From Homalodisca vitripennis (Eukaryota > Arthropoda > Insecta > Hemiptera > Cicadellidae): 64,000 nucleotides of DNA. The number at the start of each line of letters is the position of its first letter. The stretch's first letter is position 1. The notes under the pieces were generated by a model that saw only the letters and a list, made by a program, of their open reading frames with translations, made no database searches and had not been told where the DNA came from. Shown one piece after another: positions 23,481 through 36,540 of this stretch. Both the position numbers and the translations under genes were made by a program. The stretch spans positions 20,235,501-20,299,500 of the forward strand of contig NC_060209.1 of NCBI RefSeq assembly GCF_021130785.1, given 5' to 3'.

Positions 23481-24710
23481 GAAAATCGCTCGGATACAAG
23501 GGATCGTTTGAAACTTCTCTGCGAAATTTTAATTGTATTCCATAACCTATTTTAATGCAAATAACAACATGCAGGTATATGTTATATAAATCTCTATTAA
23601 TAGACAAGACTTATACATGCAACTTGCAAAGGACTTCTCACTAATTAAATTCTGGCCAGTTAAAAAAATCTAATAGAGACGAGCTATCAGTATGTAGAGC
23701 TTTGTAAAAACAAATCTTATGTCGGGTAGCCGTCATTGTTTTAACCTTTTTAAGATTATATTGAAAATAATAATAGGAGTTCACAAAGTAGCTCCTTCCC
23801 GTACATCTTGTCAATTCAGCTCTAAAATTTTGGATAAAAAACAACTCGTTAATAACATCATTTGGTTGTAATTTACTTATTAACTGCTTATTATTGCAGT
23901 TCACAGTTCAAATAAGTTTATTTATTAGTAATTTCTTATTATATGTATGGTCCCATGTGTATCACACGGTATGTGCGGAATTAAAAAAACATGCTTTATT
24001 AATACACTTTGCAAATTATTTTCCTATGGCTACTTAAAAATGCAATAGTCCTCTGTTATGCTAGGAATAAGTCCACTCTATAATTAAATTATGTGTTATA
24101 TCTAATAATTATAATGATAATTAAAAAAATACAATATGGAATATAACTATATTCCAAACAAACATAATAAATACTGTTACATATACACCAACAACAACAC
24201 ATTTTTATACTAAAAGGTACTCTAAGTTACTCCCAGTGCATATAAGCTCTCCTATGAGTGTACACTTAGATGTGTACATAATTTAGTAATAAATAAATAA
24301 CAACAAACAAAAATCAACAAAAGTAATAAACGTCTAAATTCAATAACAGAATAATAAAACTTTAAACAAAAATGCATTAACATAACCCAATAAATATAAT
24401 AAAATGTATACTACTCTTCAAGTGCAAAACTATAATTAGGAACTACATCACAGAGCATTTCATTACATTATCATTTGCCGAGTATACTGCTTTATAAGCC
24501 TATATATTGCTTTGCTATATATACTACTATATTGCTTTCATCATAAATTTTGCTTTGCTTTCAAACGCCAACTCGTGGCTACCTTGTATAGTGAAATTGT
24601 TTACCTTGTACTAGACTTTTATATGGAAAAATCTTCACGATGGATTCGATAATAATATGTGCGAAAACGTCGACAAGAGGACAAAGAGGTAGAAACCTCA
24701 CAAAAAATCC
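23481..24710. other. AT-rich sequence, no gene identified
   Basis: An 87-codon frame on the minus strand (23641-23904) matches nothing I know and may be chance. The rest is AT-rich and without recognisable features. Confidence 0.4.
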
Positions 24711-24718
24711 ATTTGAAC

Positions 24719-24974
24719 CAAGAACGTAGCCAGGAAAAAATGGGTAAGTCCAGCAACTGATATTTTTCCCGAGTAGACAGAGAGCAAGGCCTCATTTTGT
24801 TCCTTAAAAATTTTTTGGCGCGTTTCTTTGTTGTTGTTGAGAACGATCTTTTAGCAGTGCATGTTAGTAACACTGAATTATTTAAATAATAATTGTTTAC
24901 TAAAAAATTCATTTAAAAATTTAAAATTTGGGGAGGTCCGGACCCCTTGGACCCACTCGCTGGCGAAGTCCTTG
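24719..24974 (-). mobile_element. hAT-type MITE with perfect 8-bp target duplication
   Basis: Flanked by ATTTGAAC at both sides (24711-24718 and 24975-24982), an exact 8-bp duplication characteristic of hAT elements. The ends are CAAGAACGTAGCCAG and CTGGCGAAGTCCTTG, an inverted repeat with mismatches. Read on the minus strand it contains GGTCCAAGGGGTCCGGACC near its start and the AAGGAACAAAATG block shared with the 14.7- and 50.8-kb copies. No coding capacity. Confidence 0.93.
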
Positions 24975-24982
24975 ATTTGAAC

Positions 24983-25659
24983 TTAAAATATATCCAGTCA
25001 AGGAAAAGATTTTATTTTGGTTTCGAAACGGAACGAGTGCATTAAAAGTGAGAATGTTCAATAAAATACAAGTTTGAACTCAAGATATTTGAGCTAAGAA
25101 GCCTCCCAGGTCCGATGGCCGTGTCCAGATGCAGGAATGCAGCTACAGGTGCACGCCGCCAGCTATGTGGCCGATTGCCAACCAGATACACGTTGATACA
25201 CAATTCTATATTGTTGCTTTCCACCGCTCCTTCATTGCAGCCTTCAGGTATAATGTAGAAATGTAGTGTATGTTTTTGTGCGTTCTAGGAAAGCTAAATT
25301 CTTGTCGCATTGTTGGTAGTAAGAAGAACATGGAGATAATAAAGCTAAATAATCTCATAACAAAAAGACAAAGTTGTTAACCTACAAATACTGTGTCTGC
25401 GGCATGTTCGAAATGATAAATCCGTTAACCTTAAAAAAATAAGGGAAGTATTAAAGTTCTCATACGATAATGTACTTCTATAGATAGTTTCACTATTAAA
25501 TCATATTAAACATTTCAAGCCCTTTTCCCTCAATCACAAAATACGGATATAAGATGATAATGTTGCATTGGTTATTTTTCTATCTCTGGATCTGCGATAA
25601 GAGATAGATACAGAGAACTAGAGATAGCTCCATTTTCTTAGCGGAGTGCACTGGTCTTG
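24983..25659. other. Unannotated spacer
   Basis: A stretch near 25090-25220 is more GC-rich and begins GAGCTAAGAAGCC, a 13-mer that also occurs near 13444 at the start of the non-LTR leader. This hints at a small shared repeat. No gene seen. Confidence 0.4.
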
Positions 25660-26960
25660 TGTTTTGGAGTAAAATCACAATAGTTGTAATTTAGGCTTGT
25701 ACATTAATAATTTTGTCAGATTCCTCCATCTTTACATTACAACTGGCTAACGTGAATGTCACAGAACTAATCTAGACTGTACAGTACATAATAATTTGGT
25801 CAGGTCAATCTAACTTTACACTATAAGCTCCTTATCGTGAATATCAGAGTGACCGTAATTTAGACTTATACAATAATAATTTTGTCAGGTCAATCTAACT
25901 TTATACTATTAGCTCCTTATCGTGAATATCAGAGTGACCGTAATTTAGACTTATACAATAATAATTTTGTCAGGTCAATCTAACTTTATACTATAAGCTC
26001 CTTATCGTGAATATCAGAGTGGCCGTAATTTCTACTTATACAATAATAATTTTGACAGGTCAATCTAACTTTATAGTGTAAGCTCCTTATCGTGAATATC
26101 AGAGTGGCCGTAATTTCGACTTATACAGTAATAATTTTGACAGGCCAATCTAACTTTATAGTGTAAGCTCCTTATCGTGAATATCAGAGTGGCCGTAATT
26201 TAGACTTGTCTTATACAATAATAATTTTATCAGGTCAATCTAAATTTATACTATTAGCTCCTTATCATGAATATCAGAGTGGCCGTAATTTCTACTTATA
26301 CAATAATAATTTTGTCAGGTCAATCTAACTTTATACTATAAGCTCCTTATCGTGAATATCAGAGTGGCCGTAATTTAGACTTATACAATAATAATTTTGT
26401 CAGGTCAATCTAACTTTATACTATAAGCTCCTTATCGTGAATATCAGAGTGGCCGTAATTTAGACTTATACAATAATAATTTTATCAGGTCAATCTAAAT
26501 TTATACTATTAGCTCCTTATCGTGAATATCAGAGTGGCCGTAATTTCGACTTATACAGTAATAATTTTGACAGGCCAATCTAACTTTATAGTGTAAGCTC
26601 CTTATCGTGAATATCAGAGTGGCCGTAATTTAGACTTGTCTTACACAATAATAATTTTATCAGGCCAATCTAAATTTATACTATAACCTCCTTATCGTGA
26701 ATACCACTGTGCTGAAATTTAAAACTATACGTTTATAATTTGGACAGGTCACTATATATTATTAAGTATTTAACGTGAATATCACCGTAGGCGTAATTTG
26801 GACTTCTACATAACTAATTTGGTCAGATGACTATCTAATATTACTATACTCTAATATTCCAAACTTCAATATTACTATAAGCTCCTTAACATTAACATCA
26901 CAGTGGTGTATTTTAGATTTATATATTAAAAATTTGCTCAGATCACTCTATCTTTATATT
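25660..26960. repeat. 85-bp tandem array with a 430-bp higher-order unit
   Basis: The CAGGTCAATC/CAGGCCAATC anchor recurs at 25801, 25886, 25971, 26056, 26141, 26231, 26316, 26401, 26486, 26571 and 26661. Spacing is 85 bp except for two 90-bp steps where GACTTGTCTTA replaces GACTTA. The 90-bp variants are exactly 430 bp apart, showing a five-unit block duplicated as a whole. Degenerate units extend on both sides (about 25660-25800 and 26680-26960). Core units end in CTCCTTATCGTGAATATCAG. No coding frame. Confidence 0.95.
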
Positions 26961-27194
26961 ATGAATCGTATAAAGACAGGTAATACAGTATACGTGTTAG
27001 ATCATCACAACAAGGCAGACAGGGATATCCTTGAATCCCCATTGCGTGCATTAAATAACTACTCCATTTACGATCTTTTGGTGTTAATTCAAATTCGGCT
27101 CTTTTAAAAACTAATATTCACAAAGAAGATGTTAATATGTATTTTCCCCACAAAATAAGAAATGGCGATGTTATGTTCTCCAAATGGTAATCCT

Positions 27195-27298
27195 GGAAAC
27201 GTTATGACTGGCATGAGTTCGGAAACGTTATGACTGGCATGATTTTGGAAACGTTATAACTGGCACGATTTTGGAAACGTTACGAGTGACACTGTATG
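27195..27298. repeat. 26-bp repeat, four units
   Basis: GGAAACGTTATGACTGGCAT-type units begin at 27195, 27221, 27247 and 27273. The last unit is degenerate. Confidence 0.9.
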
Positions 27299-27483
27299 TA
27301 CACTCATGAATGTATCCTCTTAATGTGTATAAAATTTGTCTAACTCTTCATATCCACGCTCCAAAAGTTTTTATACTCCGCTTCAAAAATATTCAACCGT
27401 ATCAGGAATACTGTATGGTTGTATCTAAGACAAAACTATCTTGTACAAATAAGTCTATTGCATACGCGCTTATGATAAGTATA

Positions 27484-27996
27484 CAGGGTGTCCCACGAGT
27501 AACCCGACAAACTTCTCAGGTGGTTTTCTCTCATCAAACAAATTAAAAAGTTCATATAAACATATGTCCGGAAACGCTTTGTTAGCGAGGTAAGATTAAC
27601 GTAAGTTTTCGCCCGATTTCTAGGAAAGGTTAAAAAGTTTGAGTGTTTATTACCAATTTAATGAAGTTAATGTACTTCAAATCTAAACAAAGCATGTTAT
27701 TCAAGACCAAATTTGGTCTGATATCTCAGAAATGGGTGGTCTTACAGCTCTGGGACGCATTTTATTCAATTTTTCAGCTCATTTTACATAAAATTCAATA
27801 CTTTTAACAATCTTTACGCCATAACAATATCAGTTTCGCTTTATTTCCATCCTTTCCTAGAAAATCGGGCGAAATCTTTCGCTAGCCGTAGCTCGCTCTC
27901 AAAGTGTTTCCGGACGTATGTTTATATGACCTTTCTTATTATTTTGTTGAGAGGAAACCACCTGAGAATTTTGTTGGGTTACTCGTAGACACCCTG
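27484..27996. mobile_element. Tc1/mariner-like MITE with ~150-bp inverted ends
   Basis: Begins CAGGGTGTCCCACGAGTAAC and ends as the inverse of CAGGGTGTCTACGAGTAAC, with TA on both outer sides (27482-27483 and 27997-27998), as for Tc1/mariner insertions. The inverted similarity continues inward about 150 bp, through the CTCAGGTGGTTT, ATATAAACATA, GTCCGGAAAC and TTTCGCCCGATTT blocks. The element is 513 bp and non-coding. Its ends and the TTTCGCC block resemble the left part of the transposase-bearing copy at 41990, suggesting that family mobilised it. Confidence 0.88.
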
Positions 27997-28885
27997 TATA
28001 TTTACTGATAATGATCCATAGAGCATTTTGAATGTTTTACCAATACACATCAACACACCAGCCATTAAACCTGAACTACACCAAGCATCTCCTCTTTTAA
28101 ATTCTAGATTGATCTTTTTATTCTAATCACTTTATTTTGTTCTCATTGTTATTAAATTAAATTGAGCTTGTCAATTCCAGAAATGTATGGACATACGCAT
28201 TTAGTGTTTTATCTATAGTTAAAACTATAATAATTCCAAAAATATTAATATTTTATAGCTATATTTATCAAATTCACTGCTATATACTATAAAGCCACAT
28301 CTACAGCACATGGACGCGGAACATCTGAGTATCTCTTGCAGTAACAACGCCCTGTACTCATCACTACTGGACATACCAGTAAAAGGGGTTATTTAACAAC
28401 ATTTCACTCTGGTATTATAAACAATAAAATAACTAATAATTTTAATAAATACAATTTCCCAATAACACAATATTATGCCAAAATTCGTGTATTGATATAA
28501 AAAAAAAAACAATCTTTTACAAGGATAAAAATTGTAAAAAAGAACGGTGAATAGGCACTGAACACAACTCTGGCCAGCTTGATACAGTTGTTAAGGGCGT
28601 GAAACGACTAATTTAGTTACCTGGGGTAGATTCGGCCCTCGATTAAATTTGGGACGAGTGTTAGATGATATCGCGCTACAAATTAATGAGAGGGCCGCTC
28701 GCACGCCCCATAGCCCGTAGATGGGCATCACTCCAGTGACCCCCGTATCCGTTAGTCAAATAACGTTATAAGTGCCTCATTGATAATGTATCAGATAGCT
28801 ACTAATTTCTTAGTGGCATATTTAAATTTTACGGGTATTTTAGTCGTACAGAGTAGTCTCAACATTATTGACTTACAGCAAACCC
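27997..28885. other. Unannotated sequence with a GC-richer patch
   Basis: AT-rich except about 28600-28760, which is GC-richer and holds an inverted pair CGGCCCTC/GAGGGCCG about 50 bp apart. No coding frame. It could be a non-coding conserved element or an old repeat. Confidence 0.35.
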
Positions 28886-28990
28886 TTTATTGAAAGGATA
28901 ACAGGATTTCGCACATTTGCCATCGTTATATGGTACATAGGTTAACACAACGTTTCGAGGATTGGAATCCATCCTCTTCCTCAGGTGGAA
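28886..28990 (-). repeat. Solo arm of the GAGGAT fold-back family (inverted)
   Basis: On the minus strand it reads CCACCTGAGGAAGAGG, stem and loop, GAAACGTT (motif 28949-28984), then ACGATGGCAAATGTGCG and a GGATTTCG/ACAGGAT-type outer block. The outer end is abbreviated relative to the 8.3-kb copy. No partner arm nearby. Confidence 0.83.
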
Positions 28991-29169
28991 ACCCTTTATT
29001 CCTGAGTTATTCAATTTCTCGTGTATTTACGATTTCTGGCACGTTTTATTCACCTCCACCGTGACCTACAAGACTGACTCCGACTTTTGGAGAGATTAAT
29101 AAATAGCTCTGAGTCACGTAGGACCCTTTTTCCTTAAAAAAGTATAGTTCTTAATTATAATACTTTGAA

Positions 29170-29440
29170 GCAAAATACCTTCTTCACTCCAAAAAAAATC
29201 CCTGTGAGCGAAAAAATCTTAAGTATCCTCAATAAATTTCAAGATTAAGTAATTAGATGTGCAGTTTGACGCAGAATGCGTTCTTCACTCCCAAAAAAAT
29301 CCCTGTGAGCGAAAAAAATCTTAAGTATGCTCAATAAATTTCAAGATTAAGTAATTATTAGATGTGCAGTTTGACGCAAAATGCGTTCTTCACTCCCAAA
29401 AAAATCCCTGTGAGCGAAAAAGTCTTAGATGTGCAGTTAT
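29170..29440. repeat. ~103-bp tandem repeat, about 2.5 units
   Basis: TTCTTCACTCC-type blocks start at 29180, 29281 and 29386. Each is followed by AAAAATCCCTGTGAGCGAAA and, in complete units, TCAATAAATTTCAAGATTAA. The last unit is truncated. Confidence 0.92.
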
Positions 29441-30789
29441 AGAATGGTTTTTATTCAGTTTATCCTTATTTTGAAGCCAAACCATTCCGCGCATGTTTAT
29501 TTTGAGACTAACTTGTTATTTTAATTAAACACAGAACTGATAATAGTAGTAGTAGTAATAACAATGCACCGTACATTGATCCAGTTCATTCATACTGGTG
29601 GTAAATCGTCTTTGAAACACGAAACAGGTTATCTTCATTCTTCTGTTTCTCTGTGACATAAATTCCCTCTTTCATTATGATTACTATTAAACCAACCTAT
29701 TAAGAAATTGAATTTTCATAACTATTTAGTACTTTGATATAGAAATTAATTGTTTTACAAATACAAATTATGTTACTTCCTCCAGCTACAAGTCATGTAC
29801 ACGCATAAAAAATTTAGGTCCTCATAACAAATTATAATAAAGTTTATACGTACTTTAAATGTATGTAATTCCACTAGGTGTTATTAAAATCGTGATTCTT
29901 AAAAAGGTAGGAATTAAACGTAAAATAGTATTTTTCAAACCTAAAATCGATTGACCACCGAGCCCGATAGAGCATTCTCAAAATCGTATCGTCAGTCAAT
30001 CTGTGTTATAATTCTTAAGATAAATATTCTACGATTATAGGGCCGTCAGTTTGTGTGATGACTCATGATAAAAAGGTCCTAGAGACTTGAAACTCAGTAC
30101 GTAGGTTCTTCTTCGTCCGCTTAAGAACTCTATTGATATTTTAGAAAAAGTAAATTGATCAGTTCGTGCGTAGAGTACGATAACTCTTTCTTCACGTTCT
30201 GCCGGGGTTTATTCATGTCAATTTTATAAGTTATGGCTATTAGAAGATACATTAATCTCCAAAACCATTTCTGAATGATGGATGGCTAATTTTAAAAGAC
30301 CAGCAAGTTAATGTGTTGGAGTTGGCGAGTTTTTGGAAATTTAATGCTGAGATATAAACCGTTTCGTAACTCACAAGCTGATGTGATTAAAGTAGTTTCT
30401 TCAACATGTTATAAGGTACTATAAGCTTTCATGCGATCCCCCAAATATTCATAATACTGCAATATTTGCTTTATTAATTTAAAAAATGTCTGTAACATAT
30501 AAGAGAAACTTTAACAAGCCAAAACTCTAGGTAATAACCCAGTGTGCAAATCCCCAAATAATAGCCTTGATACTGTGGTACTAGAGGGTTGCAATATTCT
30601 TCAAGACAAATCGAATGAAACTACAGTAATGAGAATTGGGAATACAAATTACAAAGCCACGACTCTAAAGTATTGTTTATGTTGTCTAAATAACACACTC
30701 GTGGCCCCCTAACGAAAACATAAAAGCCAGATAATCGCCTCCGACAAACAAAATGGAATGCCGTCGAAACTGATGTTTTTAGTAGTGAC
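29441..30789. other. AT-rich sequence, no gene seen
   Basis: No recognisable exon. The stretch at 30050-30200 (GGTCCTAGAGACTTGAAACT and following) has the look of a dispersed non-coding repeat, but no second copy is in the window. Confidence 0.4.
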
Positions 30790-31190
30790 TTCTAATTAAG
30801 GAAAACAATTAAATGCGATAATGTTTTCAGCCCGGGTAGTAGTGGAACACCTGCGCACCTGGGATCCCGAGGCAACATAACTCCTTTGCCGGCAAGCCGA
30901 CACTATTTCATTATTGACAACGACTAAGTATGTACTCGGCGAGCTCCGAGTATCGAATTTGCATCGGACGCGTACGGATAGCAGCTGTTCACACCTGGTC
31001 CCCGTTATTAATACGCAGTTTGATCTGCCTCCGCCGCGAGCGCTGTCGGCGCGCTGAAAAATGTGCTCCATGATTTACGCCTTTGCGTTCCGATTTTTGT
31101 ACTCTTTGATTCCTACCATCCGCTTATGCGCTCCCTCCACTCGTTTCAGGTCTACCCGGCAGTGTTCGACCTAATGTAAACAACCTTTCG
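30790..31190. promoter_or_regulatory. CpG-rich island, possible promoter
   Basis: About 400 bp with many CpGs (for example GCCGCGAGCGCTGTCGGCGC near 31032-31054) between AT-rich flanks, unique in this window. A 91-codon minus frame (30796-31071) is not recognisable. No defined core-promoter motif or adjacent exon could be established. Confidence 0.3.
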
Positions 31191-32534
31191 ACTAAAGAGT
31201 AACTAGAATGCTACCCAGTAAAATGTATTAACCAAAGATGTATTTATCTAACAAATTACTAAATGGTAGTTGGTTAAAGAGTATGACCCCTGCTTTATGC
31301 GTACTTATAGGAAAAGGACATTTTTCCAATTTTTCCAATTCAATGAGACCTAATTTTTGTTCTATTCGAATTTTTAGAATTCCTCCAAAACAAAATGCCC
31401 AATATCAAACATGATTATTTGAATATTGAGTTCTGCTCCAGTTCACCTTCTTCTTATTGCATGGGTCTGGTATCTGACGCTGTCTCAGACTGGACTCCCG
31501 GAATCTGGAGTCATGTTTGTCTGAAGAGAACCAAAAAAGTCGACGACGAAAAAGCTCGAAACGAACCTATAGCCTACATCGTTTCGACATCAGAGACACA
31601 TACTGCAAAATACAATAATATTCTATTGTATTGAAATGAGTTTATTATATAAAAATTGTCTTTATTACAAATGAAACTGTTAAGATTTAGGAAAAACTAA
31701 AACAAATACGAAATATGGTTAGTAATGTTGGCTGGCACAATCACTAGGGGTTCAAATATAGCGTATGGTTACATTAACCATAATTCTGAATAAAATAAGA
31801 TTAATCGTTATATCATTGTGCACCAATAAATGGGTGTATCTAATTTCCATTTACATCATATTTCTACTCTATTCATGGCATTTTAAAAACATAAGGAACA
31901 ATTTTTGTTAATAATAAAATAAGTCTAAAGTAAACCAACCAATTTTTACTTAATGTTCTAAGATATATATTTTTTACTAGTTTGGATAACAGCCACTTTA
32001 AAATGTCTGCCGAATTTCTGACAAAATTGAAGCAAGAAAAAAAAATTGAATCGCATACAAAATAGGTCGTAAAAAGGAAAACTTTTAATACCTTATTTGG
32101 TATGATGGAATAATTGCACCTGAGAAAATAAATAGTCTGTTTTAGTAAATATAAAACAAAGTGAATTTTTTCTGTTTGTTCTATAATTTATGACAGGTGT
32201 TAGAGTGATTGGTTTTCACTGTAATACGCAAAGAAACGGACACTAAATGAAGAGCGTGGTACATATCATCATTTGTTTTTACCCATTTAATAATACGACA
32301 GACTATATATTTCTGACAATATAAATATCTATAGTGTGTGATAATACACTGGCTGTACTCACACTGTTCAAATATTTTATTTAGAAAACAGCCCAAATGA
32401 AATTGTCTTTAATTTATTTGCTGATTATATTAAAGTTTTTTTTTTCTATAAAAATTTCAATCAATAGTATTTCAAATTCAAAATCATGGTTTGAAAATAG
32501 TGGAGTGTAAAAAATGAAGAGAAGTCAAAAATAT
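31191..32534. other. AT-rich sequence, no gene identified
   Basis: A 79-codon plus frame at 31395-31634 has a fairly balanced composition but no recognisable domain. A 71-codon minus frame (32181-32396) is unremarkable. Otherwise nothing seen. Confidence 0.4.
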
Positions 32535-32935
32535 TAAGCTAAATGTTGGAGGTTAGTACAGATACTGTAAAGGAGTTTAAATTTTTTAAGGAGAGGCCGG
32601 TCTCCTTATATCCCAATTCATATAAGATTGATATAACGCTAAACGTTGAGGATTAGCAAAAGTGCTGTGGAGGTATTTTTATAACGTTGAGGATTAGCAC
32701 CATTACAGTGTAGATATTTCATAATGATTTACAATACGCTAAGCGTTCATTACCAACAATACTGTGGAGGTTCTTTTATAATGATGTACAGTATATTACA
32801 CTAAACATTGAGGATTAGCATCAATACTGCGTAGATATTTTGTAATGATTTATATTACGCTAAGCGTTGAGGATCCTGTGAAGATTTCCTTATAGCGATT
32901 GATATTAGGTCTACTCTAAGTATTGTGGGTTACCA
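32535..32935. repeat. Degenerate ~70-bp tandem array, about five units
   Basis: Recurring blocks GCTAARCGTTGAGGATTAGC, ATACTGTGGAGGT and TAATGATTTA occur at roughly 70-bp spacing, with strong divergence and deletions between units. Confidence 0.75.
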
Positions 32936-33646
32936 CACACTTCATGGACTAAAAACTTACTCGTTCTGCTTCTAAAGAAATTATCTTATTCCAATTTGCA
33001 TTAAGACTGTGAGTCAGTCTCCGTTTGAGCCTAGCGTGTAAAATCATTCACCTCAATCACTTCTCGTTTCTCAAAATTGGGTGTTATACTTTTGTAACTA
33101 ACTATTTTAATAGAATATGCTACAAAAACAGAATTTATTTGGAGTTTATATGATTCGGTGGAACACCACCAGAGGAAGCTGAATAAAACAAAAGATATAT
33201 CATATACAGGTAAAGTCCAAACCGAACTCGGTTGAGGTTAGGCCACTACATCTGTACGTTACCCCTCTTGGAGGTGAGCGTAAACAGACTAGAGTTGCGA
33301 ATGGGACCGAGTCATACACAGAGAGAACTGGTTCCTCGTCCGAGTTTTTGTCCAATAAAACGCGAGCCGAACCGAGCAAACAATGGTTTCACGAAAGGAC
33401 AGTCGGAGATTGATGTGGAGACCAGGTACTTATGGAGATACTCCACCTTCCAGAGCGAGCGACGTGCTGTCACCGACCATGAGGGTAGACCTGTCGACTG
33501 CAAAATTGACTTACTTGACTAAACATTCTTATTATACACGTGGCCTATTATCACGTTATGGGGTATGGGTATCAAATAATCTTTTGAATTGAATTAAATT
33601 TATTCACGTATCCATACGTTACACTCAATTGACTATAAATTGACTA

Positions 33647-33649
<3 letters not shown>
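32936..33649. other. GC-richer unique segment, unidentified
   Basis: About 33190-33510 is GC-richer than its flanks and open on both strands for 60-96 codons (33232-33522 plus, 33312-33503 minus). I recognise no protein on either strand. It may be an untranslated exon or an old insertion. Confidence 0.35.

Positions 33650-33681
<32 letters not shown>
33650..33681. repeat. (TA)n microsatellite
   Basis: About 16 uninterrupted TA units. Confidence 0.95.
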
Positions 33682-33686
<5 letters not shown>

Positions 33687-36087
33687 GATCATCCAAACCA
33701 CCTTGCGGTAAATCTACGTGTTAATTCTAAAAGTGTGTAGGCTACAGACTCCATTGAACTGCAATCATGGATCTACCTTTTAGGTCCTTGAATTAATTAT
33801 GTTAGTGATAACAATGGTTAAAATCTAACTCAATTTTAATTGTAGACTCTTGGAGCAATTGGAAAATTCTTTAAATATTATTAAATATTAATAATATTTA
33901 AATCAATTTTAATTGTTAATGTTGTTTTGTATATAATATTTAATTATTGTTCCTCTCAAATTGAACAGATTGCAAATCAATAAAATATTTTTAAAAAGAG
34001 CTATTTTCAATTTGTTTAAATTTATAGTGGGAGAGCAAAGAGTAGGCTTGGTAGTAACAATACTTCTTATTTTAACCTTCTTTGCGACCACTGTTGAGCA
34101 TAGAGTAAAAATATATCCAGTTACGGAAAATAAAAGTTTTGGTAAAAGTGTATGTTTAACTGTATTTAGCAAATGTTAAGTAAAAGATAAAGTAATATTC
34201 TCTAATACTGTATTATATATAGACAACGTTATGTCTACATTTTACTATAAATTTAAAGACTGTTATAAAATCCACTTCTTTTATCTTATAAAATCCATTT
34301 TACTTGTCTTTTGACTGAAGTATGCTGCTCAGATATATGTATGTATACATTTTCTTGGCAAATTCGGCATTGCAATCAGATATATAACCAGAAGTGCTCA
34401 GACACGTGCAAAACCTACGATATTGCGTGCGAAGCCACGAGTAACTGCTCGTAAAAAATAAAATAAAATTTAGGGCGAGATATAGGGTGGCATTTTGGAA
34501 AAAAATCATAAAACTCAAAAACGGTAATTAAATTGCATAATATATTATAAGATAATATATTATGTTTAAACTCCTATCTTGACAGCCATGTAAACCGTTT
34601 TTATAAATAACTATATTTTGATTTTTCATTTCAATACATCTTTAAAGTAGGTACTAAGTTTTTTATAAATCTAATGGTGAGCAGCTTCATAAAAATTAAA
34701 TATTTCACCCCTAAAACACAAGAAATCAGATACTACACTTCCTCCTTCATCAGCTTAAACTTTACGAACAGAGAGTGTATTATTCTGCAATAATATCTCA
34801 AAATAATTGACAGATTCTTCCAAAAATGAATGTTTAATACAGTAGTTTAAAATTCCTTAAAGTGCTACTTCATGAACCGGGCATACTATTATGTTCAAGA
34901 ATAGTTAATTACTTAAGATTTATATTTCTTGTGTCTTAGATCAATTGGTTTAGTTGATGATATATGAATTTTTACTAATATTTATTATTATTTTTAGGAT
35001 TTACTAGACTATGTTTACAATTCACGTGGTTATACTAGTTCTGCTAAAATAATTATGAACACAATGTAAAATATTTTGTAATGAATGAATTTTCTGAAAA
35101 GAGGACGATAAAGACCCCACGCGGTGGTTATACACTTCAACCGGTTACTCTACTGACAGGAGTTATGGATCAGCCTACAATTAACGACTAGGAGATTCCT
35201 CAAGGGCAGAAAAAAGAATAAGTGAATCAATATGATTTCCAGGAGAGAAGAGGAACTGTATGTATCTTGAAGATGATGTTATCCATCTATTGCAGGAATG
35301 GTACATGCTATTAGTAATTCTTGACATCTTAATAGTGTGTGGTACAAGAGCACCAGTTATCTCAGGATTTGGTTCTGGAATTATAAGAAGAATATATTGT
35401 ATGATTGTGTGCTAGAACTAGATCAGGACGAGGATGTGGAGTTTTTGTGAAGTCATATACGTATGATTGTCTGGTGCTGGTAAGTGATAATACTAGAAAC
35501 AGATCGGACAGAAGAGTTACAGAGATAAACCGGATGGATACGTTTTAGGTTGGAAGTCTAAATACAATAAATGTATCACATGGAAGTCTATATTTATGAT
35601 GTTAAATGGAATACTGAACAGAAATAAACTAATTTATCCAGAATGGGGGAGGCTCAAATGAGAGAGGTCTGAAGTGGAAGCGAAGTACATTGGATTCAAA
35701 TGTGGTACTAGTTCAGATTTCAGAGAAGGTTTTGGAGATTGAGGATTTATAGATTTGAGGTAATGTTTTAAAAGTAGTTTATATGACTCAATGGTGAACA
35801 GAGATTTGGAAACGGGGCAGCTGGGTGCTATCATGTATGGAGCACGTATCAAAATATGGACTAAGTTAGTAATTATAATAATTGAGTTTTCTCGTAGTAG
35901 CAATGCACTTACAACCACGTTAGTAGCATAATTGACCTTATTACAGATTATCAGATTTCAGCATTATATTTTGGGCAATTAAGGCCAGAGCCGAACTTGT
36001 AAACCTCAACTACAAGCCATGGTTAAGCGAAGGAAAATTTGTTCATTGTCCAACATGCACGAAAATGAGAATGTGTATCATTAATTG
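33682..36087. other. AT-rich sequence with possible retroelement remnants
   Basis: Near 35.43 kb one frame gives RTRSGRGCGVFVKSY, which faintly resembles the RGGGV region of non-LTR endonucleases, but the context is too decayed to call. At about 35850-35935 the minus strand resembles 41629-41720 (both carry ACTAACTTAGTCCAT), so these are diverged copies of one unidentified repeat. No intact gene seen. Confidence 0.35.
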
Positions 36088-36187
36088 CCCCCCCCCCCCA
36101 CCCCCCCCCCCCCCCACCCCCCCCCCCCCCCACCCCCCCCCCCCCCCACCCCCCCCCCCCCCCACCCCCCCCCCCCCCCACCCCCCC
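36088..36187 (+). repeat. C15A minisatellite (16-bp period)
   Basis: Pure C broken only by single A at 36100, 36116, 36132, 36148, 36164 and 36180, exactly 16 bp apart. The opposite strand has six G-tracts of 12-15 residues. The same structure occurs at 43656-43756. Confidence 0.95.
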
Positions 36188-36540
36188 AACTGACGCACTC
36201 CACCTTCAGTAACCACATTGTTTCCCTAAACTTTTCAGAGTAGGCAATGGTTTATTATGCTTAGCCAACAAAAACCGTATTACCGACCACAACTTTCATA
36301 ACTCGAAAGATTTTCAATTGCATTCACAACATTTTAAAACTGCTATTCGTAATAACGAACAAGGAGCGACACGTAAACCCTCACTAGTAACAGCTGGATA
36401 GCCACTTAAAATAAATGGATAAATGCCCTGACATCAAAATGGGCTATGATACACCTGGCCCATAGCAACTACAGTGAGCAAAATGTAATCTACTTTCTGG
36501 ATAGACTCTTGTATTTACCACATTACTTCAGATTTGACAA

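Noticed and set aside
35400..35560. APE endonuclease domain of a non-LTR element
   Set aside because: Only one short GRGCGVFVK-like match, with no flanking endonuclease motifs.
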